Assembly (NCBI GenBank): GCA_020740775.1
Contig: JAHEWK010000004.1
Coordinates: 1,612,001 to 1,676,000, forward strand
Source of the DNA: Ilyonectria destructans
Lineage: Eukaryota > Ascomycota > Sordariomycetes > Hypocreales > Nectriaceae
Length of the DNA: 64,000 bases
Direction: 5' to 3'
Under the pieces are notes generated by a model. It had not been told where the DNA came from. It saw only the letters and a list, made by a program, of their open reading frames with translations, and ran no database searches. The position numbers and the translations under genes are program-made. Every line of letters starts with the position of its first letter. The first letter of the stretch is position 1. Shown in pieces: positions 54,671-64,000 of this stretch.

Positions 54671-56775
54671 TTAACGTACCGCGCCGTAGCTGCCACCGGT
54701 AGGGGGCGAGCCCGAGGGTGGAGGAGGCGGGGGCGCCGCGCTGGGCGGCGGCGGAGGTGGAGGAGCTGCTTCACTCGGGGGGGGAGGAGGCGGTGAGCCC
54801 GATTGACCAGGGGCTGCAGGTTGAGCCTGGGCCTGGGCCTGAGCTCCATAGTACTGCTGGTACATGGCGACGTAGCTGCAACCAGTGTTAGTGACGGGGC
54901 GGGACGGTGGGAATAACGAGGTAAGTCAAGGGATGACGGCGATACAGGGGCATGTCGAGGGATGCCGATACGAGGATAGACGGGGATGGGGACAGGAGTA
55001 CTCACTTGGCGTAACCACCATAGGCGGCATATGGATCCGCACCGCCGTAGGCTTGAGTATACTGGGCATACTGGGCGGCATAGTCTGCCGTGGCAGTACT
55101 GGGGCTGTTGACGCCGGGCGCTGGGCTGTTAGTTGCACCCGATCCCGAGCCGTAGCCACCATAGCCGCCACCACCGTATGAGCCGCCATGGCCTCCGTGA
55201 GAGTGCGAGTTACCACGGTCGCGGTCGCGATCTCCGTAACCACCGCGATCACCGCCGTAGCCGCCGCCACGATCGCCGCCATAGCTGCCTCGGTCGCCGT
55301 AGCCACCGCGGTCGCCACCGTAGCGAGGGGGACGGCTCTTGAATTCCTCGTACTGCTCCGTGACGTTCGCAATCAAGTCTTCGCAGAGCTCCTTGGCCTT
55401 CTCGACCATGTTGGCATCAGGACCACTAAGAATGGTTGTTAGAATGTGATTCCAGAAGTCCCATTCAAGACACCTACGTGACGTGGAGGAACATATCCTC
55501 ATCACTTTCCCGGTTCGTCGCTGCTTCGAGGTAGCCGGATCCGCGGCCCTTGATCTGCACGCGGCAGCCCGTCTCCTGCTGGATGTGCTTGACATAGGCA
55601 CCGCCGTGTCCCACAACCTGGGCGCGCAGGTTGAATCCATGAACGGGCTCTAGGGTGATAGGGATCTTCTCCTCCGGCCATTTGCGCTGGAAGAGTAAGC
55701 CACGTTAGCATGCACGGGTAACCCTGAACACGGATAGAAGGGTATCCTACTCGTCCAAACTCGTCTCGCTCGACTTGTTCTTGATCTCGGCGTCGGAATC
55801 GTCGTTCGTCCACCAGCTGGGGAAGTTCCTGTTGAATCAGTTCCTGAATCTTGGCGACGGCAGTCTCAAGACCTTGCTTGGAGGTACTTGTCACATGCAA
55901 GTACAGCGGAGGGTTCTACAGATGGCGTTAGAAGCAGTAACAAGTCTCGGAATCGGGGATGCTCACAGCTGCCGTTGCCATGCTCTTGTTGGGATAGTAA
56001 TTGCCACGAGTCGTGACATCTTGCAAAGTCAACATGATGTTCCTACAGTAACAGGTTAAAGGAATTGCGTACCAGCACCGGTGTCTTCTTTAATCTATAT
56101 CAAGCGGGAGTCAGCAGGAGCATCGAAGGGGGTGCTGAGGCGAGCTATCAAGCCAAGTAAGCATGATATTTTCGACTCGGATGTAAAAAGCAACTCCGGG
56201 AGGACGGCTCTGAGAGCATCAGTGAATAATCAAGAGTATTTACCATTTTCTGGGTCGACCCCTTGGTCAACAGGTAGCGGTTCCGCAGGTCGTTGACCTC
56301 GATGTCCTGGATGTAGTCGCCATCCGCAACATACATTTCGCCGTCGAGCACCGGGGGTGGGTGGGACGAGTTATTCGACGACGGCGCAGGCCTGGTGGGC
56401 GGCGGGCTCGCGTTTCTGATCGGGGGAACATCGACGTGTTGGATTCCCTTGCGGGCCTGGAGTTGCGCATTGATTTTAGCTGCAGCAGCGGCTGAGGATT
56501 CGTTAGCGACTTGAAGACAGAAGACAGGCCGCCGTTGATGCCGAGGTGCATCGCGACCCAACACCACACTTACCCGCCGCAGCAGCAGCATCGGCTGGGG
56601 ACTTCTTGGGCTCAGGGGCGCCATCCTGAGCGAGAGGGCTGCGGTCTCTGCCGTGTTCGGAGCGCCGGGCTGGCGGAGAGCGGGAGCGTCGATCAAAACG
56701 CGAGGCTCGCTTGGGTTCGGGTTCGGTCTGGTCGAAGCGCGAGCGCTTCACGGTTCGGCGTTCGGAGTCGTCCAT
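54671..56775 (-). CDS. KH-domain RNA-binding protein, KHDC4/BLOM7-like
   Basis: Eight exons: 56574-56775, 56244-56491, 56074-56095, 55967-56019, 55751-55915, 55478-55686, 55006-55425, 54671-54875; 1524 nt, 507 aa. Residues 1-70: Arg/Ser/Asp-rich. About 130-200: first KH-like unit (NRYLLTKGSTQKM..IKEDTGADVTTRGNYYP; PPLYLHV). About 230-310: second KH-type unit with VHGFNLRAQVVGHGGAYVKHI, ETGCRVQIKGRGSGYLE and EDMFLHVTGPD, closely parallel to animal KHDC4. Then an RGG/YGG-rich stretch (GGDRGGYGDRG..., ~335-400), a Tyr/Ala/Gln-rich segment and a poly-Pro C-terminus (several 6-8 Pro runs). KHDC4 acts in pre-mRNA splicing with SNRPB-family proteins; here the role is inferred. Exon 3 is a 22-nt microexon. 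The first KH unit is spread over four exons. Confidence 0.88.
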
Positions 56776-57794
56776 TGTTGCTGCGCCCAACGAGAGTTGC
56801 CTCCGGAGATGGTGCACGTCGGATTTGGCGCAGACTGGGAATTAGAGGCAGAAAGGGCGTAAACGGGCCGACAAAATGACGGACGGCGTGGGCGGGACAC
56901 GCTGGGGCGACCGGGTTGGCGATGATGGATTGCTGGAAGCTCGTGTAAAAAAATGGCAGCGCAGAAGGGTCGCTGTATGCGAGTGGAGCTGGATGGCTGG
57001 CGAAGCAGCGAAGAAACGCTACGTGCAAAGCCTCAAAGGTGCGGCCTTGCGCACGGGCTGTGTCAGCCTTCCGCCACGTGTGGCTGGAGCGTCTGGAGCA
57101 TCGGCGCGAAACCGGAATCTGGGAACACGGGGTTTCGGGCGGCCTAGGCTGCGTCCGGAATGTGGCTGCACGGCGCCACAAGGCATCGCAGCAAACTCGG
57201 CGTCTGTTGAGCAACCCAGCAACGGCCATTGGCTGGCTTGGGCGTCTTGTGGCGCAGCTTTGCATGGGTTCGTATCGCCCGGCTGCTGTAAGCGAATCTG
57301 GGGAATTCGACGGGTTTGCGCTGGGAGGGGAGACGATCGGTGCGAACTAGGAGCGGTCACACACATTCAGTCACAATCACGCGGGGAGGAGGCGGACGGA
57401 AAGTCTGTTTGTTGAGCGGCTCATCAGCAGCTAGCTTCGCCAAAACCACAAATAAAGGCGCCTATTTTAACGTCTGCGATTGAATTACCATCGGAAAGCC
57501 ACCTCTATTTCCGCCTCGTCAAAGGCTGGACGAGATAGCGACTCACAGCCCAGAGATACTACAGATACCAGGTGCCGCGGCGTCCGTGCCCACCCCAGCC
57601 GCAACCCGCCATCGCCCTCCGGTGACCGGCCTATCGGCGGCTTATGATTTTTTCGGGACACCCTCCGCCTCCCTGAGTCACGACCCTCCTCTATTTATCT
57701 CCACGATCCATTGAATCTTCAATCGGCATCAATTGCCTCTGAGAAGCTTCTTGTCCGGCTAGAGAACCCCTCTGTTCTCCCAGCCCCTTGCAAG
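56776..57794. other. Divergent promoter region, KH gene / ILV6
   Basis: 1.0 kb shared upstream region. Contains the CPC1-type site at 57674-57680. Open frames here (up to 190 codons) look like chance. Confidence 0.5.
57674..57680. promoter_or_regulatory. CPC1/GCN4-type site (TGAGTCA) upstream of ILV6
   Basis: Perfect TGAGTCA 115 bp before the ILV6 start codon, a position close to the core promoter and typical for general amino-acid control of branched-chain genes. Confidence 0.6.
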
Positions 57795-58796
57795 ATGGCC
57801 TCTCTCCGGCCCTTGACCGCGTCCCTGCGCTGGGCCGCCGCCAGGTCCGCCCCCGCCGCTACTCGATACAGCTCCTCCAGCTCGACCTCGGCCATCGCCT
57901 ACAAGGCCCTCCGCCGCCGCTCTGCGCCTCTGCCCGTGAGCGACCTGCCTCCTGCGTGGTCTGCTCAGGCCGCCGTCTCCAACATCCTCTATGAGACCCC
58001 GACCCCGTCCATGGCCCCTCCCAAGCGCCACATCCTCAACTGCCTTGTCCAGAACGAGCCCGGTGTCCTGTCGCGCGTCTCGGGCATTCTCGCCGCCCGT
58101 GGCTTCAACATCGACTCCCTCGTCGTCTGCAACACCGAAGTCGAGGATCTCTCCCGCATGACCATTGTCCTGACTGGTCAGGACGGTGTCGTTGAGCAGG
58201 CCCGGAGGCAGCTCGAGGATCTCGTCCCCGTCTGGGCCGTCCTCGACTACACCAACGCCGCCCTGGTCCAGCGTGAGCTTCTGCTTGCCAAGGTCAACAT
58301 CCTTGGCCCCGAGTACTTCGAGGAGCTCTTGGCTCACCACCGCGAGATCACTGCTGGCGAGACCGAGGTTGACTGGGCCCATGAGGCCATTGAGCAGAGC
58401 CTCTCCAACGTCGCCAAGGACTTCCACCCCAGCAAGCTTGCCGTCAGCCAGGCTCTTCGACACAAGCACGAGCATCTCAAGTCCATCACCTACTTCGCCC
58501 ACCAGTTCGGTGGCAAGGTCCTGGATATCAGCACTAACAGCTGCATTGTCGAGATGTATGTCCACCTTCCCTAATCATCTCAATACGACCGCACAATGCT
58601 GACGTGATCATCTAGCTCTGCCAAGCAGTCCCGTGTAGACTCCTTCCTAAAGCTCATTACTCCCTTTGGCATCCTCGAATCGGCTCGCACCGGTCTGATG
58701 GCCCTGCCCCGAACTCCCTTGGCCGAGAATGACGACGAGTCCATCGTCAAGGAGGCGGATGAGGTTGTTGACGCTAGCCAGCTCCCCCCTGGTTAA
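57795..58796 (+). CDS. ILV6: Acetolactate synthase, regulatory (small) subunit
   Basis: Two exons: 57795-58555 and 58616-58796; 942 nt, 313 aa. N-terminal ~45 residues are Arg/Ser/Ala-rich without acidic residues (MASLRPLTASLRWAAARSAP), a mitochondrial presequence. The ACT domain follows: HILNCLVQNEPGVLSRVSGILAARGFNIDSLVV (~residues 78-110), then LTGQDGVVEQARRQLEDLVPVWAVLDY, and the C-terminal regulatory half (FGGKVLDIS...VEM|SAKQSRVDSFLKLITPFGILESARTG). This subunit stimulates the catalytic acetohydroxyacid synthase (ILV2), first common step of valine and isoleucine synthesis, and confers valine feedback inhibition. The start was set by the good context AAGATGGC. Convergent with OTC; the stop codons are 171 bp apart. 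Confidence 0.97.
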
Positions 58797-58967
58797 GTCA
58801 CGATATCTTGGATGGCCCTCTGGCCCCGTGGAGTACGGCGAGAGATGGATGGGTTTAGTTGATTTAATTCCAAAGACTATTTTTGTTCGTACGCCAGTGC
58901 TCCTCCTGCAAATGACTCGGGAATCCGTACGTAGAGATACATCATACACATTTTACACCATTGGCAC

Positions 58968-60134
58968 TTAGAACTTGCCCTTGTTTACAACGAATCCCTC
59001 CAGAGCGGCTGTTTCAATGTCAATAAACCGATTTATATGGCAGAAAATGGAGAAACTTACAAAGAGCTGCCCAGAGTCGGTTCTCGGCCTCGGGGAATAC
59101 CAATGATCGAGGGCTGTAGAAGACCTCATCGGCAACCTCCTCGGAGTGTCGGGGCAGGCAGTGCATGAACTTCCAGTCCTCCTTGGCACCTCCCCGCTTG
59201 GCGAGGTCGTTGGTGATCTGGAACCCGGCAAAGTCCTTGAGTCGCTTTTGCGCCTCGGTCTCCTGGCCCATGGAAACCCAGGTGTCGGTGACCAGAACGT
59301 TGGCGTCCTTGACGGCCTCCTCGGGGACGGTTGTCTCGGTCAGCTTGCCAGGGGACTCGACGCCCGCGGCGGTCGAGAGGATGAGCTGTTTCATGGCAGC
59401 GGGGATCTCATAGCCCCTGGGAGCGGCAACGGCGATATCAACACCCATCTTGATGCAGCCGATAGCCAGATCAAAGAGGACGTTGTTGGCATCACCCACC
59501 CAGGCAACCTTGAGGCCATTGAGACCGAGGCCGGAGCCAATAGCGCTCGACGACGGGAAGGTCTCGTGGAGGGTGAGGAAGTCAGCAATGGTCTGGAGAG
59601 GATGGAAGTCATCGGACAGAGCGTTGATGACGGGAACGGTGGAGTGCTTGGCGAGGTTGGCAACATCAGAGTGAGGGCCAACTCGGGCGACCATGCATGA
59701 AGTCATGGACGAAATGACGACGGATGTGTCATAGAGCGACTCATTGACCTATTTCAAAGCGAGTCAGTGGTGTTGGGGGTCTGGAAGCTGTGGGTACTTA
59801 CACCAAGCTGGATGTCGTCCTTGCCCAAGAACATGGGATGCCCGCCCAGCATTGTGACAGCGGCTTCAGTGGAAACTCGAGTACGGGTGCTTCGCTTGTT
59901 GAACATCATGGCAACGGTCTGGCCCAGAAGCCCATTGTTGAGGGAGCTGTGTGGCGCACCACCTTTGATGGCGGCCTTGTGGGAGGCAGCGTTGCGGACC
60001 AAGTTGGCAAACTCAGTGGGGGTGAGGTCGGCAATGGTCATGAGATGTCGAGGGGCAGCAGAGGCCTGTGAGTAAGCTCGCTTCTGGATGCCATTGATGG
60101 CTCCTTGAGCGATTCGGAGAGCTGATCCCTTCAT
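58968..60134 (-). CDS. OTC: Ornithine carbamoyltransferase, mitochondrial
   Basis: Three exons: 59802-60134, 59061-59748, 58968-59008; 1062 nt, 353 aa. Presequence [22 protein letters not shown] (no acidic residues). Motifs: carbamoyl-phosphate loop KRSTRTR (80-86), [33 protein letters not shown] (~266-272) with the ornithine-binding Asp and SMG, and HCLPRH (~307-312) with the catalytic Cys. The enzyme makes citrulline from ornithine and carbamoyl phosphate in arginine synthesis (arg-12 in Neurospora). I chose 60134 because a leader-like CA-rich stretch precedes it; an in-frame ATG at 60227 would add 31 residues. The third exon adds only the last 13 residues ([13 protein letters not shown]). 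A near-consensus GCN4 site (GGAGTCA) is at 60296-60302. Confidence 0.97.
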
Positions 60135-61167
60135 GTTGAGAGCTTTGAGGCTTGGTGAGGTTTGGTGAGGTGAGCTTCCAGGTGGATGAGGGGCAATGGC
60201 TGCAAAAAGCTGTCTCTTCTGGATCAATGGTGCGAGTTGAAATGAATAAGAGGCTGCGCGAGAATCAATTACACCGTTGACGATGAGTTTTCAATGGAGT
60301 CACCGATTTACTTGTTGGTAAGAGGAGTCATCAACGTGCATCTGGCTCTGGGCTGCGAAATTTCCAATGGTGATCGCCCGGTTGGTTGGTCAAGTCCGAC
60401 CGCCCGCCCTGGAGGGGCGGCCTGGAATGGCAGGGGTGCACGTCACTGAACGCCCTATATCGGAGGTAGCTTACAGGGCTGTTGGGCGGTGAGGTTTTGC
60501 TGGGGCAAGTTTAATGGCCTTGTCTGTTTAAAGCAGGGCCTCTGAAGTGCTGTAGTATACGAGGCTTCGTATGATTGCTACCTTTAAAGCAGCGAAACTT
60601 CTGGCCACCTATTGCATGTCTTATTTTGTGTATTTGGAACCCAAAAGACTCGCATTTTCGGTCGCTCACAGCTCACATGCCAAATGTGTCTGTTGACACA
60701 GCAGGATGACCCCTCAGGCATCACGTGTGAAGAACCTGAGATGATTCAAACTCAAACTCTCACATGGCCACACGCCACCGGGTCCCACGGCGTGGCTGGT
60801 ACCCACTAGTGGAGGCACGCACCATTAGCCACAATACCACCTCAGTCCGGCCGTTCCTGGACACGGCCGTCAACAGCCAATCGGAGCACTCCCCTCCCTC
60901 TTCCACTATCGATCTGCCACGCTGGGGCGACTTGCCGTCGATGACGAATCTCACCCGCCAGCCTACAACTTCACTTCGACATCTACAAACCTGTGCGCCA
61001 TCACCCTGCGATTTCGCATCTCCTAAGCATTCTAGGGCGCGTCTCCCTACTCCTCGACGGGTGCCCGACCCTTCCGACGACCATCCATCACCCTAGCCTC
61101 GGGCTATGCGCATCGAGCGCATCTACATCTAGGCCGCCTCCCACACAGACTCAGCCCGAAACACATA
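60135..61167. other. Divergent promoter region, OTC / Tag1-like gene
   Basis: 1.03 kb. Includes a near-consensus CPC1 site (60296-60302) 162 bp upstream of OTC and an E-box TCACGTG at 60721-60727. No gene recognised. Confidence 0.5.
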
Positions 61168-63938
61168 ATGTCCGCCCCCGACGAGAGGACTCCTCTCATC
61201 TCCCCCGACCGCGAGGGTGCGGTTACGGAATCATCGCCGCTTCTCGGAAACCAGGATGACCATCATCGCGAGACCAACGGGGATAATGGGACCCCACCTA
61301 AGACAAAGGCGTGGAGTCTCTGGCCCTGGCCCAAGAAGGACGCCGCCAAGACCGAGTCCTCCTTGCGATGGCCCTCCATTATCGCTATCACGATCCTCGC
61401 CATCCTTGTTATCATGATCATATTCCTAGGCTTTATCGTTCCTCCGGCTGTCCAGAAATACGCCGAGAAGGCCGCCGTACTCGAACCAACGAACCTGTCA
61501 ATCGAGAACATCACCTCTACTGGAATCTGGGCCCGAGTCCAAGCCAACGTTCGCCTCGAAGGCTCCCGTGTCGAGGACAAGAACTCTCGCCGTATTGGCA
61601 AAGCTGTCACCGGAATGATGCGGAAGATTGAGACGCACGAAACGACCGTCAACGTGTTCCTGCCCGACTATGGCAACGCCCTCGCTGGCACCGCCGTCAT
61701 TCCTCCCCTGGTTGTAGATCTTATTGATGGACACAACACTGAGTTGGACTTTGTGACCGAGATTCAACCTGGCGCCGCGGAGGATATCCGCAAAATCGCC
61801 AACGATTGGCTGGATGGCAAACTCGAGCTGCTCAGGGTGGTTGGCAAAACCAATATTCAGCTGAAATCGGGCATCTTTCCCCTGGGCGCTCACGATGTGG
61901 CGGAAACCATGGTTTTTGAAGGTCAATCTCTCTACCGTTCCTTTGCTTCCCTGTACTTTGGCCAAAAGACATTACTTTAATCCAATTTTGAGCACCCACA
62001 TTCCTTGAGAACGCCACTAACACCCCTTGCAGCCAACAATATTCCTGCCTTGCCCGAGTACAAGATAGAGCGACTTGATCTTCACGATGTTCCGGTCGAT
62101 GGAACTGGACGGAAGGCGATCCAGGCGGATGTGTCCGTCACCGTGCACAACGACTTCCCTGTGTCACTTCAGGTTCCATCCCTTGGGTTCGAGGTCCTCG
62201 TCCCTAACTGCGACTCCTCACTACCCTCCATCAGCGTGGCTGATGCCACAACGGACATTATCGAGGTCCGTGCCAACAGGGACGTCAAGGCGGATGCTCG
62301 GGGCGTCATCAGGGAGATTCCAGAGTCACTCACGCGGGCTTGCCCCCACTCAAGGTCATCGCCCCTGGATGAGTTCATGAAGCATTACCTCCACGGCGGA
62401 GACGCCCAGGTCTTCGTTCGTGGAAAGAGATCCAACGATTCAGATACGCCTGAATGGATCTCCGAGATCCTCGAAAGTATTACCGTGCCAATCGAATTCC
62501 CGGGACGGTCATTTGACAGCTTCATTCGCAACTTCTCAATAACTGATGTCGACTTCAAGTTGCCGGATCCGTTCGCCGACGCGAAAGACCCCAATAGCGA
62601 GCCTCGAGTCTCCGGTACGACGGAAGTACTTGCAGTTGTTCCACCCGAGCTGAATGTCGACCTGGGAGTTGACAGCCTTCGTGCTACTGCTGATTTGTTC
62701 TACGAGAAGCGTAAATTTGGTGAACTGCACTTGCGTCACTGGGAGAAGGCCAACTCGACCAAGGTTGATCCTGAGGGTGATGAGAATCTTCTCAAGATCA
62801 CCTCCCGAGTTATTGACGTGCCTCTAACCATTACAGACAGCGATATCTTCAGTGAGGTCATGCAAAAGCTCCTCTTCGGTGACGAAGACCTCCTCTTGGA
62901 CGTCGAGGCGGCTGTTGATGTCAGGGTTTCCACGGTACTCGGCATCTTGACTATCAAGAAGGTCCCCGCGAAGGGCAAGATTCCAGTAAACGGTCCGTCC
63001 TCGTTCGGTAATCCCATAAACTCCCTGTGATGATGATTTATCGTCACATTCACTCAAGTATTTCCTATCATTGCCTCACATGTTCCCTCGAACTGGAAAC
63101 TAACTTGGCAGCAGGGCTTCCTGGGGATGCATTCGCTCAGTTGAACCCACAGGTCGGGGAGATACAGATTCTAAACACGTCTGATACAGGGGTTCATCTG
63201 CAAGCCTTGGTGAACATCACAAACCCCACGCAGTATACTGCCATCGTTCCTTACATCAACATTCACGTCCTCCACGAAGGCGAAATACTTGGAGAGGCTG
63301 TCGCTAGAAATATTGATTTCGGCCTGGGCAACAACACAAACATTCTAGTACGCTCGACTTGGGATCCAGTACGGTTTGGGGGGGAAAGCGCACACAAAAT
63401 CGGCCGCAAGCTTCTCTCAGACTACGTGTCCGGTAAGAACACTACAATGACGGCCAAGGCCCATCGCGACAGCATCCCGACCCTACCATTGATTGGGGAG
63501 GCACTGTCCAAGTTCAACTTTACGATTCCGACACCTCGGATTAGAGTGCCTGGCGAAGATGAGGACGTGAAGCAGCGGTTCATCACAGATGCCACCTTTC
63601 ACATATTTTCTTCGACTGCAACCTTCACGCTCGTTTCGCCGCTGCAATTTAACACGCTATACATAGAGCGCATCAACGCAACTGCATTTTACAACCACAC
63701 CGAACCCGTTGGGCAGATTATCCATGATGAATCCTTTGCCGTGCCACCAGGACGGTCAGAGACTCCCCGCCTGCCTGTCCAGTGGTCGCCGGACCACGTC
63801 GGATACGACAAGCTCAAAAAAGCCCTAGGCGGGACTCTCAAGTTGGATGCTGTCGCGGATGTTTCTATCCGGTTAGGAAATTGGGTAGAGGATATTCACT
63901 ATACCGGCGAGGGAATCGGGGCAAAGGTCTCCCTCTAG
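61168..63938 (+). CDS. Tag1-like vacuolar membrane protein (DUF3712)
   Basis: Three exons: 61168-61921, 62033-62992, 63115-63938; 2538 nt, 845 aa. The cytosolic N-terminus has two acidic di-leucine signals, ERTPLI (6-11) and ESSPLL (21-26), of the type that sends proteins to the vacuole by the AP-3 route. One membrane segment at ~70-92 (IIAITILAILVIMIIFLGFIV). The ~750-residue luminal part consists of repeated LEA-like/DUF3712 beta-sandwich units (NLSIENI..TGIWARVQANVRLEG; ADVSVTVHNDFPVSLQVPSLGFEVLVPNC; LQALVNITNPTQYTAIVPY) with scattered N-glycosylation sites. Yeast Tag1 has this layout and is needed to end autophagy on long starvation. Both introns have CTAAC branch points close to the acceptor. 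Both donors are weak (GTCAAT and GTCCGT). Many homologues are mis-named pre-rRNA processing protein. Confidence 0.85.
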
Positions 63939-64000
63939 GCCGCATGTTTATGAGGAGAGCAGTTGGCGTTGTACAATTTTTGGTTATAGGGTGGGATTGG
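63939..64000. other. Right edge, 3' UTR of the Tag1-like gene
   Basis: 62 bp after the stop codon; nothing else visible. Confidence 0.5.

Noticed and set aside
57759..58565. 268-codon minus-strand frame over ILV6
   Set aside because: Antisense shadow of ILV6 coding sequence.

Overview
The window is nuclear DNA from a filamentous ascomycete (Pezizomycotina; the gene set and base composition suggest a Sordariomycete, but I cannot name the species). Evidence: genes with many short introns (about 45-110 nt) using GTRNGT donors, CTAAC-type branch points and YAG acceptors; GC-rich coding sequence; CT-rich leaders; intron-containing tRNAs; and fungal families such as CYC8/SSN6, SPT7, OTC, ILV6 and a Tag1/DUF3712 protein. 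I traced the exons of every protein gene by hand, and in each case the exon lengths add up to a whole number of codons.

Layout. 0.9-3.9 kb: a large putative mitochondrial protein (-). 4.3-5.2: prefoldin subunit 3 (-). 6.1-6.8: an orphan repeat-bearing ORF (+). 7.2-7.9: a VanZ-like membrane protein (-). 9.4-12.9: SAGA subunit SPT7 (+), convergent with cytosolic serine hydroxymethyltransferase (14.3-16.0, -). 17.1: tRNA-Met with an inverted-repeat element just downstream. 17.2-24.45: a 7.2-kb stretch without a recognisable gene, upstream of the CYC8/SSN6 co-repressor (24.5-27.5, +). 28.0-29.4: ribosomal protein L3 (+). 30.0-30.8: a small conserved-looking protein with a possible mitochondrial form (+). 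31.1-33.0: an AT-rich island bounded by two identical, oppositely oriented tRNA-Glu(CTC) genes, holding a possible tiny Cys-containing gene. 33.5-34.9: an uncharacterised nuclear-type protein (-). 37.0-38.8: DNA polymerase iota-like (+). 40.1-42.2: an RGG/DUF726 hydrolase-like protein (+), convergent with a DENN-domain protein (42.9-46.4, -). 46.4-52.5: 6 kb without a recognisable gene, holding low-complexity tracts and one clear MITE. 52.5-53.5: TRAPPC13-like (-). 54.7-56.8: KHDC4/BLOM7-like KH protein (-). 57.8-58.8: acetolactate synthase regulatory subunit ILV6 (+), convergent with ornithine carbamoyltransferase (59.0-60.1, -). 61.2-63.9: Tag1-like vacuolar membrane protein (+).

Functionally this is a housekeeping region (chromatin and transcription control, translation, amino-acid synthesis, membrane traffic, vacuole). 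There is no secondary-metabolite cluster, CRISPR or prophage. SHMT, ILV6 and perhaps OTC carry CPC1/GCN4-type sites, which points to joint general amino-acid control. The L3 promoter carries adjacent Cbf1-type and Tbf1-type sites.

The least explained signals are in the gaps: two inverted-repeat elements, a small Cys-rich frame between the inverted tRNA pair, and the two very long gene-free regions. I did not find convincing evidence of a wholly new multi-gene system.
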